From Trichaptum fuscoviolaceum (lineage: Eukaryota; Basidiomycota; Agaricomycetes; Hymenochaetales; Trichaptaceae), in NCBI GenBank assembly GCA_910574455.1, contig CAJSYZ010000003.1, positions 992,001 through 1,056,000 on the forward strand: a DNA stretch of 64,000 nt, read 5' to 3'. Each line of letters begins with the position of its first letter. Position 1 is the stretch's first letter. The translations under genes were made by a program, and so were the position numbers. Under the pieces are notes generated by a model. The model did not search any database. It was not told the origin of the DNA and saw nothing but the letters and a program-made list of their open reading frames with translations. Positions 47,650 through 59,540 of the stretch are shown here, piece by piece.

Positions 47650-48472
47650 TTATCTCCATTCGTGCAGCTCAATATTCCTTCTAGCGCACACATCTCGCAT
47701 CCGGACCTCCTTGTCGTCCCAGTTATAGATCTTGATTGCAATGTAAATAAGAGAAGGAGAGTTTTCTGAATCTTCCAACAGTCGCCCTACTTCTTCGCAA
47801 TTGTGTTCTTCAACAGTTGCAAAACGCTCGAGTCGTGGGAGTTGCGAGATAGACGCAAAATCTAGCTGCACCCTCATGATCTGCAATTCTCGAAGCTCCC
47901 TGAAGCTGGCTATAGCCTCGGAAAAGGGCTTGCCTGCATATCGGTACTCCAGTATGTCTATCTTTAGATACTCCAGAGTTGATGACCATGCGCGTAAGCA
48001 TTCGTACAGAGTGTCCACCGCTGCATTTCCTCTACCGCCTACCCGTTCTGTAAATAGCGAAGTAAAGAGCTTCGTCACATTGCCGCAGATAGAACGTAAA
48101 GCTAGAAGCTCGAACTCATGGAGAGCAGCGCTGGGGAGGATGATTTCTTGAAGGTTTGGGCGCCTTGGATACGTCAAACGCGAACGGGTCTTCCTCCGCT
48201 TCATGCCCTTGGTCATTGCAAGCATTGCATACATGTACCTTCCCAATGACTCGCGTTCCACCGGGGAATCGGATGCCAGATCTTGTTTCCAACGGATATT
48301 GCTCGATAAAGGTATGCCTCGGTCACCTCGTGCCACAGCCTACAGACACGAAGAGGGGGGTGAGGTACCAATGAGGGACAAAATCGATTGGACCCCATTC
48401 CGACTGTCGGTTCGGGTATTGTGATATGAAGTTTTCAATGATGAGCTGCAGGACTTCGGTATGCAGAGACAT
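47650..48472 (-). pseudogene. F-box/LRR-like relic, copy 3 (internal deletion)
   Basis: The ATG at 48472 begins MSLHTEVLQL. The relic follows the intact copy until LGRYMYAMLAMTKGMKR and then jumps to PNLQEIILPSAALHEF, so about 150 codons (the first half of the LRR region) are gone. The frame also changes near 48340. The C-terminal half, to ELHEWR, is well kept. It is arranged divergently with AAA+ copy 3, the same layout as at 20 kb. Confidence 0.85.
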
Positions 48473-49147
48473 GCTATTCGAGTTCGGTTGTGCCTAACAT
48501 TTGCGGTTCTCTCTCAGTTATAGTCCATAGCAGCTTATCACTGAGTTTACATAACTTTTAAAAAATGGGAGAGTGACGCAACGCTCAGTGGCCTTTGAAG
48601 GTGACTAGAGAAGGCTACTTGATGCAAGAGAAGAGGGGGTCTGCACGACAACGTTCAAGTTGTAATAGCCGAGAAGGACATTTTAAACTCCGACGCCAGC
48701 CCTGATGACCACCACAAGCTTTACGTCCGCACCGGTTCAAGTTGTAGAGTCGACCTACCGTCACTCATCTACAGGTCAACATGAGTCGATTTCAAGTAAA
48801 ACTGCCGACCGGTCGAGCTATTTCTCCTACTGCTTCCCTAACATCAATGGATCCGGCCTGAAAACTCGCTGGGGCCTTACCTTCAACTTTACTCATTATG
48901 TCACAACATAGCTTCGCTTCACCCTCCCCGGTGCGTCGAGGATTATGCTACTCAGTCTCGTTAGTTATGACTGCTAAACATCAACCGCATCTTAGCCTGA
49001 CGTCGGAAATGGTGTTGTATGAAGATGTTCGGTGCCGCCAAGGTTGTAGGAAGCGTGGATTGTCGTTCACCTCGCGAGCCTTATAAAGGTGTATGAATCT
49101 CGCAATCGAATGCCAAGGACTTCTTTCTGGCCCGACGCCGAGGCTAT
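48473..49147. promoter_or_regulatory. Divergent promoter region between F-box copy 3 and AAA+ copy 3
   Basis: A 675-bp gap, nearly the size of the 662-bp gap at 20264-20925. TATAAA at 49082-49087 lies 61 nt before the ATPase ATG in the same context (ccttataaaggtgtatgaat) as in copy 1. Confidence 0.6.
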
Positions 49148-51452
49148 ATGTCTTCACTCTCCAGGCTATCGGGCTGTTTCCTAACTACCCTACCAGGGCC
49201 ATCCTCATCGGTATGCGATGAGGTTATTAGCGACACGCCGAATGCTGAAGTGGCCGAGGATGACTCTACTCCGACAGGGTAAAGACAGGAAGGAGAAGGA
49301 CAAGTTTAACAAATTTGCCTTCACGGTCATACGGCAGTTTGAGAAGCGTTCGGATCCGGCAGATTTCTTGTTTACGACACTCCTGGACATCAAGAGCCCA
49401 AATCTGAGGAAGGCATGCGAAGACGGTATCGGCAATGTTATGTTAAAGGGATTCTCCTGGACATTCACACCTCTTCGGGGGTGAGTTCATGCTGTAATAT
49501 TATCTTTTGCCGCTGATACTGATCGAATGTTAGCTTGACCCTCAAATGGTCATGGCTTTCCTCCCGGAATTCGTAGCGTATGCCACTGCTCTACGTGTGA
49601 AAGCAGACAAGACGGAGGATGATGAAACCATGTCCTCCCATCTCGACTTCTTCCTCGACTACATCCGGACTGAAAACGCATCGACCCTCGCCACGCTCAG
49701 CAACCTTCTTGCGCACGATGAAATTACGTTCGACCTCCTTTGGGCCATCCTCGTCCCGCACACGGTCTTCCTCACCTTGAGCCCTATCACGGGCGAGTGG
49801 CGGGCTGTTCGTCTTTTGCATGCAGAGCGCGGGACGCTCTGCAGTGGGATGCTGTGCTGGGACTTCGAAGCCGAGTACGTCGAGTACAACGAAGATTATC
49901 ATATGGAACACTCTGCTCCGGATGTACTCAAGTTCGGACTTGCGCGCTCCCCGACGTTGTCGATCCCGATATTTGACGGCGCGGCCAAGATCTCCAGCTT
50001 ACCGCGTTATCCAATGAAGTATCACCCGCAAGTGGACGGAATTAAGGCGCGACTCATTGAGCGAGGAAGAAAGTGGTGTGCACTGCAAGGGGTTCACCAT
50101 AAGTACTTCAAAGGCACGGGTGTTGACCAGAACTCCGTAAAGTATAATGTGCGTAGCTCGATCCCCTACAACACTACCTTCACTGAACTCAGCTATAGGT
50201 GGATAGCCGGGTTATGATTGATTGGAGTACGTTCAATCGCAAGTTGCTAAACAACACCATGCTTATACGAATCACTATTCCAGAAACATTCACGCAAATG
50301 AACCCGAACTACGAACTACCCAAAGTCAATAAATCCATGGACGGCTCAAGTTTTGAGAAGCTAAAGACCAATTTCAACAACAAAGCGAAAAAGCCTATAG
50401 ACCGGACGAATACCGAACTAGGCGACGATTATGCTTTGCTCTCGAGTCCAGTGCTCTACGGATTTTCGCTGTCTGATCAACTTTGGTGTACGTCAATTAT
50501 CCTTCACTTTATTTTCATGCCGCTCATCACATGCGTTTACAGTGGAATTTAATGTCGAGAACGTGACGACCTTTGAATGGAGCAACGAGCCCTTCGAGAA
50601 CCTCGTCCTTCCTTCGGCTCAGAAGACGCTCGTCAAGTCACTTGTCGAGACACATAGTAAAGGTAGCACCGGCTTCGATGACTTCGTCAAGGGAAAAGGC
50701 CGCGGTCTTATCATCAACCTGTTTGGTAATCCTGGTGTCGGAAAGAGTCTGACTGCTGAGGCGACAAGCGAACGTGAGTCTTTGTACCTTTTGCGAGATT
50801 GGAAAAGGCTCATTCATGGTTTTGAATAGACGTTAGGAAGCCTCTGTACGTTGTGGGCGCTGGAGACCTGGGAATTGCAGCTTCGGAACTGGACGACAAC
50901 CTGACGCAGATCTTCAGTATCTCATCCAGCTGGGGTGCGGTCGTGCTCATTGACGAGGCTGACGTCTCTTTGGAAGAGCGATCCGTTCACGATCTTCAGA
51001 GGAACGCCGTTGTCGCTGTCTTCCTCCGTCAACTCGAGTACGTTGCTAAATTATTTCGTTTTATATTTCTGTCTCTCATTTATACCTTGTAGATACTTCC
51101 AAGGCATCCTCTTCTTGACTACGAACAAAGTGAAGACATTCGATGAGGCTTTCCAATCCCGCATTCATGTTTCTTTGCGTTACCACGATCTCAAGCCCGA
51201 TGCACGACGCAAGATATGGATTGCATTCCTCAAGAAGGTTACCAGTAAGGGGGAGGACACTTTGGGTGTCTCGGACGCGGAGATTGAGGATCTCAGCGAA
51301 CGGGCTGTCAATGGCAGGCAAATTAAAACATCGTCAAGACTGCGAGTGCACTCGCTACTGCATGCGGCGAGTCTCTGGATTATGTGCACCTCGTTCAACT
51401 GCTAGATATGATGGCTCAGTTTGAGGTGGACAGGAATGAGATGAGTAGATAG
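49148..51452 (+). pseudogene. AAA+ ATPase copy 3, broken by two deletions
   Basis: The copy starts MSSLSRLSGCF and is close to copy 1 over most of its length, including the VKYNVRSSIPYNTTFTELS intron-3 region, Walker A GNPGVGKS and Walker B VVLIDEAD. Two lesions break it. After DSTPTG (about 49280) some 100 nt encoding the conserved VKRVDELFDAERREWVSHDS part are missing, which puts TAA in frame. Near 51328 one base is lost (caaattaaaacatcg against caaataaaaaatgtcg in copy 4), shifting the last 35 codons. The homologous stop would be at 51450-51452. Confidence 0.85.
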
Positions 51453-53398
51453 GATAGAATATCAGAATGTATGTTAGTTCTTTGTTAATATCAAGCAGAT
51501 TCAAAAATTCACGCTGTCGTCATGGGGCCGTGTTCGTCATCTTCGCAAGCCTGCTCTCCCTACAGCCAATGCCAAGTCTGAGGCAATGATGCTAAATCTT
51601 TGAATATAATGTGTAAATACATAAGTATTAGTTCCATAACTTCCACTCAAAGGTGTTCGGCTTTGGGAAAGTTGACCATCAGAAGCAAGAAACTCAGAAC
51701 GAAACTGCCGTCAACAACTAAGATAAATAATCTGTAAATATTACTTCACAGAGTTGCACCACGCGATCAACGAGATGGAGAAAAACATAGCATAACTATT
51801 CCATTCGTGGGACAGCTCCTCGCTCCGATAAAGTTTCCATGCAAAGTCAACTTTTGGAAGGTAAGTCATATGAAATGGGAGTCGGAACTCCCAGCCTGTC
51901 ACTGACGGGAGAGGTCTAATTTCTTCTTCTTCTTATCTCTACCTCTCTATTGATCAGTTATGAGCAGAGTATAGCTGCATGATCCTCGTGGTGCGAATGA
52001 GAAACATTACACAAAAAAACAATTATGGTGGACAGTAAACTCGTGAACCGGCCCTGAACTGGACTGCCACTATGTACCACGTACCTTTAAGAACATTTTT
52101 CTAATACTACTCTTCCACATCCTCCCGGGCGCTCATGACATCTCGACTGAAGCAGTCCGAGGCCACTAAAAAGATGCGCAGATCGTCTGAAACCAGCTTG
52201 GCTACTTTTCTCGCAGGTCTCTTTCCTAGAGGTGCACAATGGGCGAGATGGCGCATCCGGAGCTAACTTGTGTTCCAAACCTTTCTTCAATGCCCACACA
52301 TTAGCATGCAGAGCTCTCCCGCTCATATGTCAATCAACAAGTGGATCGGGCTGAGCTTGTGCTTTCTGTCGTGAATGTTGGGGCGTGCGGGGTCGGGCAC
52401 ATCTCATAATGCGGTCGACGACAGTGGTTCTAATCCAACTTAATCCCCAATTCACTAAGTCTGTTTGCGAGGCCTGGGCATTGTTGCTACTGATGCATAA
52501 GACTTGTACTAGACGCATTTGTAAGTTTCTGCTCTTCCTTTGGATGTAATCTTGATGAGGCGCTGATACCTGATCAAATAATGTATTTTAAGGCTATAGT
52601 CTACGCACAGCTTCCCTGAACTTCGTTTCCAGGAACGGGTGTAACCAGTGCAGTACTCTTCCTAGCTCAATTCAGATAAAAAGCGCTCAGTATATTGCAG
52701 TCCCGATGACTGCTCAACCTTTGATATTGCAAATGAAGAGTCAAAGCCGTAACACTTACCAGTACTAGAGGGTCCGGAATCTAAACTCTCCGACGCCTCG
52801 CATAATTTGACTCATGGTTGACTACACAGCTTTCGCTTTACTAGTACACGCAACGTGTAAGTGGCCTTGGATATTACTACCGCTCACAAGGATATTGATC
52901 GAGCTTTGAGCTTCGTTCAACACGCTCTCACGCGCATAGCATGCAGGTTGCTTCGCGGATAGCTACCAATTTCGCTTCCTTGCTCTAGCTGTTGTTCCTC
53001 GTTCCTCTACTTCCCTCACTCAAAATGAGCGCTGTGACCATGACTGCATCTTCCTGCCTTCTGTATGACTCCTTGTTATTCAATGGCCCCTTCGTTTGAC
53101 ATCGGAAGCAAAATGAGCGCTCGCTCTTCCGCCTCGTGTCACTAGCTTAAGAATGGATGTTCATCAGATGCGGTATGCGATTGCCAACAATGTCATTCTC
53201 TTCACCGTGTATAAGGTTCTTGGCGTCAAATCTTTGATCATGAGGACGTCTGTGCCGCCTAAGCTTTCCGGGGTGCACAGCCTCGTAACCTGCTATTATC
53301 ATGTTATGCGGTGAGTATTGACTCGAATGGTATATAAGGTTGGGTGATACTGATTAGAGAAAGTCAGCTTGCTTCGCCCTTGGCAGCCTGTGCATACC
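51453..53398. other. Upstream region of AAA+ copy 4
   Basis: It corresponds to 41.9-43.66 kb, so a unit of upstream DNA plus ATPase was duplicated in direct orientation. No intact gene is seen; the equivalent of the 43019-43438 frame is broken here. TATATAA at 53331-53337 lies 68 nt before the next ATG. Confidence 0.55.
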
Positions 53399-55825
53399 AT
53401 GCCACTATTCTCAAGGCTATCGAACTGGTTCCGCACGAGCCTGCGTGGGTTCAATGCAAATATTTCGGTCTCATCCTCGACTGCATGTGACGAGACGAAT
53501 GGCGACACGGCGAACGACGAGAAAAACAAGACCGGAGACAGTACACCGACAGGCTCATGTCTGGAATTGAAGCGTGTTGACGAGCTCTACGACCCCGAGC
53601 GCCGTGAGTGGATCTCACACGACAGTATTGTTCCCGAACGCAAAGACAAGAAAGATAAGGACAAGTACAACCGGTTCGCGTTCACGGTCGTGCGGAAGTA
53701 TGAGAAGCGATCGGATCCGGCGGATTTCTTGTTTACGACTCTCCTGGACATTAAGAGTCCGCAGCTGAAGAAGGCATGTGAGGACGTCATCGGCAATGTT
53801 CGAGGCATCTCGTGGACGTTCACTCCTCTTCGGGTAAGCAGAACTATAATGCCTTCCTTCTCAACGTTAGGATTGAATGTTAAATCTCTCTATTTCATGT
53901 AGCTTATCCCTCAAATGGTCTTGACTTTCCTCCCTGACTTTGAAGTGTATGCAACCGCTCTGCGCATGAAAGAAAACAAGACCGAAGATGACAAATCCAT
54001 GTCCTCCCATCTAGAATTCTTTCTTGACTACATGCGGACAGAGCACGCATCAACGCTAAGTACTATCAGCAATCTTCTTGCCCACAACGAGATCACCTTC
54101 GACCTCCTCTGGGCCGTCCTCGTCCCACGCACCATAATCTACACCAAGTGTCGTATCACAGGCGAGCCGCGCGCAGTACGTTTGACACACGCCGAACGCG
54201 GGACGACCTGCAACGGGGTACCATGCTGGGACGTCGAGGGCGAGTACGTGGAATACAATGAGAGGTGCCATGATGAGAAAGCCGCCGGGAATACACCTAG
54301 GTTTGGGTTCGCAAATTCAATGTCTCTGTCGATCTTGATATTTGATGGTGCAGCTAAGATTGCTAGCTTACCTCACTACCCAATCACGTATCATCCGCAA
54401 GTTGACCAGCTGAAGGTGCTGCTCGTTGAACGAGGAAGGAAATGGTGTGCGCTGCAAGGTGTCCACCATATGCACTTCAAAGGTATGGGCGTGAATCGCT
54501 ACAGCGGAAAATATAACGTGCGTCACTCAAGTTCTTACTATGCTCATTGTTATCCTTCCTAAACCTTGTGACACTCTATAGATCGATAGCCGAGTCATGA
54601 TTGATTGGAGTAAGCCCTCCCCAAACCAAGGCTTTGAATCAGTGCTGACTTAATACTACTACAGAAACGTTCACACAGATTAATCCCAATTACAGTCTAC
54701 CTGGTGTCGTCAAGTCTTTGGATGGCTCCGATCTCGTCACTCTTAAAACAAACTACAGCGATATGGAAGAAGTCGAAGATCCAACAGTCACAACAATCAA
54801 CGATGAACATTTGCTGCTCACGAGTCCCATCCTCTATGGTTTCTCACTCTCCGATAAACTGTGGTGTACGTTCAGCTACGATCGGCTTCATCTATATTAC
54901 TTACTTTATTCAATTACAGTGGAATTCAATGTGGAGAACGTGATGACCTTTGAATGGAGCAACGAGCCCTTCGAGAACCTCGTCCTTCCTCCGGCACAGA
55001 AGACGCTCGTCAGGTCACTTGTCGAGACACATAGTAGAGACAGCACGGGCTTTGATGATTTCGTGAAGGGCAAAGGACGTGGTCTCATTATTAACCTATT
55101 TGGTAATCCGGGTGTCGGCAAGAGTCTGACTGCTGAAGCAACAAGCGAACGTGAGTCTTTGTACCTTTGCGAGATTGGAAAAGACTCAACGTTTTGAATA
55201 GATGTTAGGAAGCCCTTGTACATTGTTGGTGCAGGAGACCTCGGTATCACAGCCTCGGCTCTCGACGAAAACCTGACGCAGATCTTCAGCATCTCATCGA
55301 ACTGGGGAGCGGTCGTGCTCATCGATGAAGCGGACGTCTTCTTGGAAGAGCGATCCGTGCACGATCTACAGAGGAACGCCGTCGTCGCCGTCTTCCTCCG
55401 TCAGCTGGAGTACGTTGCTAGAACTCTACTTTCATTATTCCTGCCTCTAAGACCTACCTTCTAGATACTTCCAAGGCATCCTCTTCCTGACCACGAACAG
55501 GGTGAAGACATTCGACGAGGCTTTTCAGTCTCGTATCCATGTTTCCTTGCGCTACCACGACCTCAAGCCTGATGCACGACGCAAGATTTGGATTGCGTTC
55601 CTCAAGAAGGTCGCTATGAAGGGTCAGGATGGTCTGGGTGTCTCTGAAGCAGAGGTTGAGGATCTCAGCGAACGGGCTGTCAATGGCAGGCAAATAAAAA
55701 ATGTCGTCAAGACTGCGAGCGCACTCGCTACTGCGTGCGGCGAGTCCCTAGGCTATGCGCATCTTGTCCAAGTTCTGGATATGATGGCCCAGTTTGAGGT
55801 GGACAGAAATGAGATGAGTAGATAG
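53399..55825 (+). CDS. AAA+ ATPase of the fungal DUF7025-type family, copy 4 (692 aa, intact)
   Basis: Seven exons, 53399-53833, 53903-54517, 54582-54609, 54665-54865, 54920-55150, 55202-55409 and 55465-55825, join in phase into 693 codons with stop. All lengths are consistent with copies 1 and 2, including the 28-nt micro-exon that encodes DSRVMIDW. The N-terminal module runs to about residue 350 (LEFFLDYMRTEHAS, DLLWAVLVPRTII, WCALQGVHH). The AAA+ core has Walker A GNPGVGKS, Walker B VVLIDEADVFLEERS, sensor-1 Asn in LTTNR and an arginine-finger candidate in FDEAFQSRIH, followed by a helical lid ending AQFEVDRNEMSR. No signal peptide or clear membrane span is seen. It is the best candidate for the functional parent of the family; client and process are unknown. 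Confidence 0.9.
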
Positions 55826-57341
55826 GATAGAATGTAAGCATTTTGTTAGTTATCCTGTATTAATATCAAGCAGGATAAAATTTACGCTGTTGTGAACGTC
55901 ATTTGTGCGTTCGCAATCCTGTCTCTCTCAGGCTCTGCTCTTCGGAAACACCCGGGACTCGGAAAAGAATTCCCCGACTTTGACACCGGCACGTGATCTT
56001 GAACTTGAATAGCGAGGCGAAGGTCACGCGTCAAGCTCGTCGCGCCTCTTCTTCGACTCTTCAACTTCAAGATCATGATGACGACGACAGCACGGGACTT
56101 CGAGCCTCAAGACCGTCTCGGCACCCACACTCAGACTCTTGTAAACGTCCCTTCGAGACTCCTCTTTTGGTCCATCTCAGAGACCTAAAGGTGATGTTTC
56201 CGGGCTTAACAGCACCTGAGGTTAACGCTTGGCTTGTCGTCGGCCTCTCGCAAGCCATGTTTCTTTAAAGCAAAGCAAGGTGCTTTTCAGTGACATATAT
56301 GATGTACTCTACTAAAAAGATCATCTTGGCCTAATCTCCCCACATACAGCTCTCTTTGCCGAAGCATTGCATTCCAGATTCAAGTTATTACATGTAAAGA
56401 CATGCAGCCGAAATTTCAGCCTCGACGTATACGGACCACCTGCATTTAGACCCCGACAGATTGCTGAAGGAGCCATTTACGTCTTTACTCAATCGCATCA
56501 GGTGCCCCTCACGATGATCTTTACACTTTCGTCGTTGTCTTTTACAGCATAAACTTCAAATAGAACCTGCGATTTCCGAGCGAGCTTTTCTTCAATACGC
56601 GGAGCGGTCTCTGATTTACTTCTGAGGACTATGTATATTTGGTACTATCAAATAATATCTCCGAGACTGGCTGAACGTCAAAGCAGGTGGTTGTCTTACA
56701 GTTACTTGTTTTGCGCGGGGTATAAAGGCCACATTAGAGAGCTTTGAGTACTAACTTGCTATCATCTCTTGGGTGACTGGATGACCGCACATAGGCCTCT
56801 CAGAATATGGAACGGAACCCAGCTTTGCCTCCTATGGGAGTACGCTATATGGGTTAACCCGGCACTCACTTAGCCATGTTATTGTCTTGCACTGCATTGC
56901 ATTCTTCGCTTTCCCTTCTACCCATTACTTGCAATTCGGAGGTCCCCCCTTTCCCTCATTGGATTCTCAAGACACCTTGTGCTGCGGCTCACTCTCAATG
57001 TTTTTTCCTTTCCAGAGATACTGTACCCCTCTTGAATGAACACTAAACGCCTTCACCGACCCACCTTATAGGCATTGCGCTGCTCAGTATTCTCTTGATG
57101 TCTTGCTCTTTGCACATGGGCCCGCTGATATAATCGTGCATCGGGGAGGCCCTCCGGTGGCTCAACTCGCGCGCACTGACAGGCGCTGGTCAATCCGCCG
57201 ACGCAGGGAGAGCTTTGGGATCGTCCTTGGACATCACAAACGAAATTATAAGTATGAACGAAGGAGCCGGAGGGCTGCCAACAAGCTCAGCAGTGCACTC
57301 CCGATACACAGTGTCCATCCGAGTTCATTGGCACGACCGTT
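55826..57341. other. Intergenic; inverted counterpart of 16.8-17.9 kb
   Basis: Inverse matches to the upstream region of zinc-finger copy 1 include tatgggttaacccggcactcactt and aggcctctcagaatatgg. No independent gene is supported. Confidence 0.5.
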
Positions 57342-58364
57342 ATGTTAAACGATAACGTGACATTCATATTTCCTGTGAGGTCCAGCTCCGGTGTTCGACT
57401 GGGACCTTTTGGCGGCAGAGGTAACAAAATGGTATGTTCCTCCTTCATTCTAGTCAACCGTGCCTGACTGGCTATTCAGATGTTGGCGCAGCAAACGCTC
57501 TATAGAGACCTAGAGGCCATGCTCGGCACACAGTCTGCAACTGGACCTATGCCATCGGAGAGTAGGGGCGCAAGTGGTCCGATGTTTGGAAACCATTACT
57601 CTCCCTTCCCGTATAGCACCCGACGACAGTACAACGACGGTATGCCTTCCCAATTCGTGGATATGCAGCAATCCCCTTCCTTCATGGAATGTCCCCATCC
57701 CTTGGTCGGACACGGTCAATCGAGTGAGGGTTTATATGCGCTACCATCCAGCGCGTTCAGCCTGGATCCTCTCGCTCTGCCATTGCAGTTCCAGGCACTT
57801 GTTTATCCCCAAGGCCACCCAAACGCTTCGCAGCTGTCGCTCGTCCCTGGATCGACAGAAAGCGATCCAACCAATGACCTATTCTTACCCGGATCTTCGA
57901 GGGGGCCAAGCGCTTCATCGTCCAGTGCGGCCCCGTCATTAACGCCTTGGTCATCAGATATTCCCCCTCTACATCCTTCTCAAGACCCACATTTCTGCCC
58001 AGATAACACGGCAGTCGTCATGAAGCAGGAGGACGAAGATATCCACTTGTCCACTCCGGTCAAAAGGTACCCCATTCGACGAGTTCGCTCTGACCCCCGA
58101 ACCTCCTCTGGAAAATATAACTGCCGCCACCACGGATGCCTTTGGCGCTTCAGGAGCACACAGATGTGCCAGCGCCATGAGAAGACACACAACGCCATGA
58201 ACGAGTACTTCTGCTGCAACCCCAACTGTTCAACTAATGACAGCCTGAAAAAGGACAAAGTGGGCTTTTCGCGTCGGGACTCACTCAAGCGTCATTACAC
58301 ACAGAAATCTTCGGACGATCCGTGTGTTGTCATGGCAAAGTCTCTGGGTGGACCGAACTTTTAA
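57342..58364 (+). CDS. C2H2-type zinc-finger protein, copy 2, C-terminus frameshifted (324 aa)
   Basis: Exons 57342-57431 and 57480-58364 match copy 1 at 15714-16811, with the same 48-nt intron. The finger region YNCRHHGC...MCQRHEKTH and the second cluster CCNPNCSTND are intact, so DNA binding may be kept. One T is missing after the SLG codons near 58349 (ctgggtgga against ctgggttgga), so the protein ends GGPNF. The lost tail is still readable in the next frame (NYEEEMFRVTSDLG). Two small in-frame deletions lie before VMKQE. The gene may be functional but truncated by about 25 residues compared with copy 1. Confidence 0.75.
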
Positions 58365-59540
58365 ATTATGAAGAGGAGATGTTCCGGGTTACGTCTGATC
58401 TTGGATCATGTAGCCCGCCTTGGATTTGAACGACGATATTCGACGTACTGTACTTTGAATTTGTCCCGTTTCTGTTACCAACTTGAATGCACGCATGCCT
58501 ATGCCATTTTATGGACACTATTTACGCTTATATACGTACATATATGTATTCCCTGTTACGAATCCTAACCACACCCTTGAGACGTGTCATTAGTGAAAGA
58601 AAACATTAATACATAGCTATGCTGAGAGAAATTCGTACAACTGGAAACTCGTATGATCTGCCTGAACAGGCTTGAACATCAACATGAATGCGCCGATAAG
58701 TTCTGGGCGACTGAGGCACGCATCAGCGAGAATCGCCTCGAGCTCCCAGATCAAGCTCATATCAATGGATCAGAAGATGACTTAGAAACATGTAAGTGAG
58801 ACGGCTCAAGACTCAAGAGCGGGTGGAACATTTGCATATTAGTCACTCACCCGGCAGAAACATCTTTAGCGATGACATTTTGGTGCAATTATTAACATGA
58901 AAAACCTTAACGGTGAGGGTTTCATGGTGAGACGCGCTGCTCCTGGTCAGCAGGCAGTCCCATCTAGTAAGTTATCATGATGTATGTACAGCGGACAGGG
59001 CATGCGATGCCGACTATGCCGAACCAAATTATTTAAACTCCGAGTAGTACAGTAGTATGCCCGGCGGCCTACAAACCTAGATGACACGTGCCAGTGCATC
59101 AAGTCGTCTCCGAGTCTTCAGCGGCCCTACTTTGTCCACGACGACTCGGACCTATGGTCAATGTTGAGGATACCTCGAGCTTAACAAAGCAAAGATGTGA
59201 CGAAGACCTCAAGCTCTTGCGCAATCCCTCCAGACTCCAGTGTTCATGCTGAAGATAACCTCAAGGCCCTTCATTCGTATTGTTCCAATTGCATTTTCAT
59301 TATGTTCCACATTAACACTACCCTTCAGTACCGCATACCAATGCCGATACCATTATAGATACTATTACAACTTATCGAGAATCCATCGCAAAAGTAAGTC
59401 GAATACAATATTGCACTGCCACATTGCCATTTCAGTTTGATATTGCAATTTCAGTTTCTCATACCGTTCTCTTTGCATTTACGAGCAACATCAAAATAAA
59501 TATGTGAGCTTGAGACTCATCGTCCCTAAATTGACTTGGA
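58365..59540. other. Intergenic right of the inverted duplication
   Basis: No gene is seen. The detectable duplication ends near 58.45 kb, just after the zinc-finger copy. Confidence 0.45.

Noticed and set aside
53300..55825. AAA+ copies as NLR immune receptors or BCS1-like mitochondrial ATPases
   Set aside because: No NACHT/NB-ARC signatures, repeats, or N-terminal membrane/targeting segment; the core fits classical AAA+ with a fungal N-terminal module.
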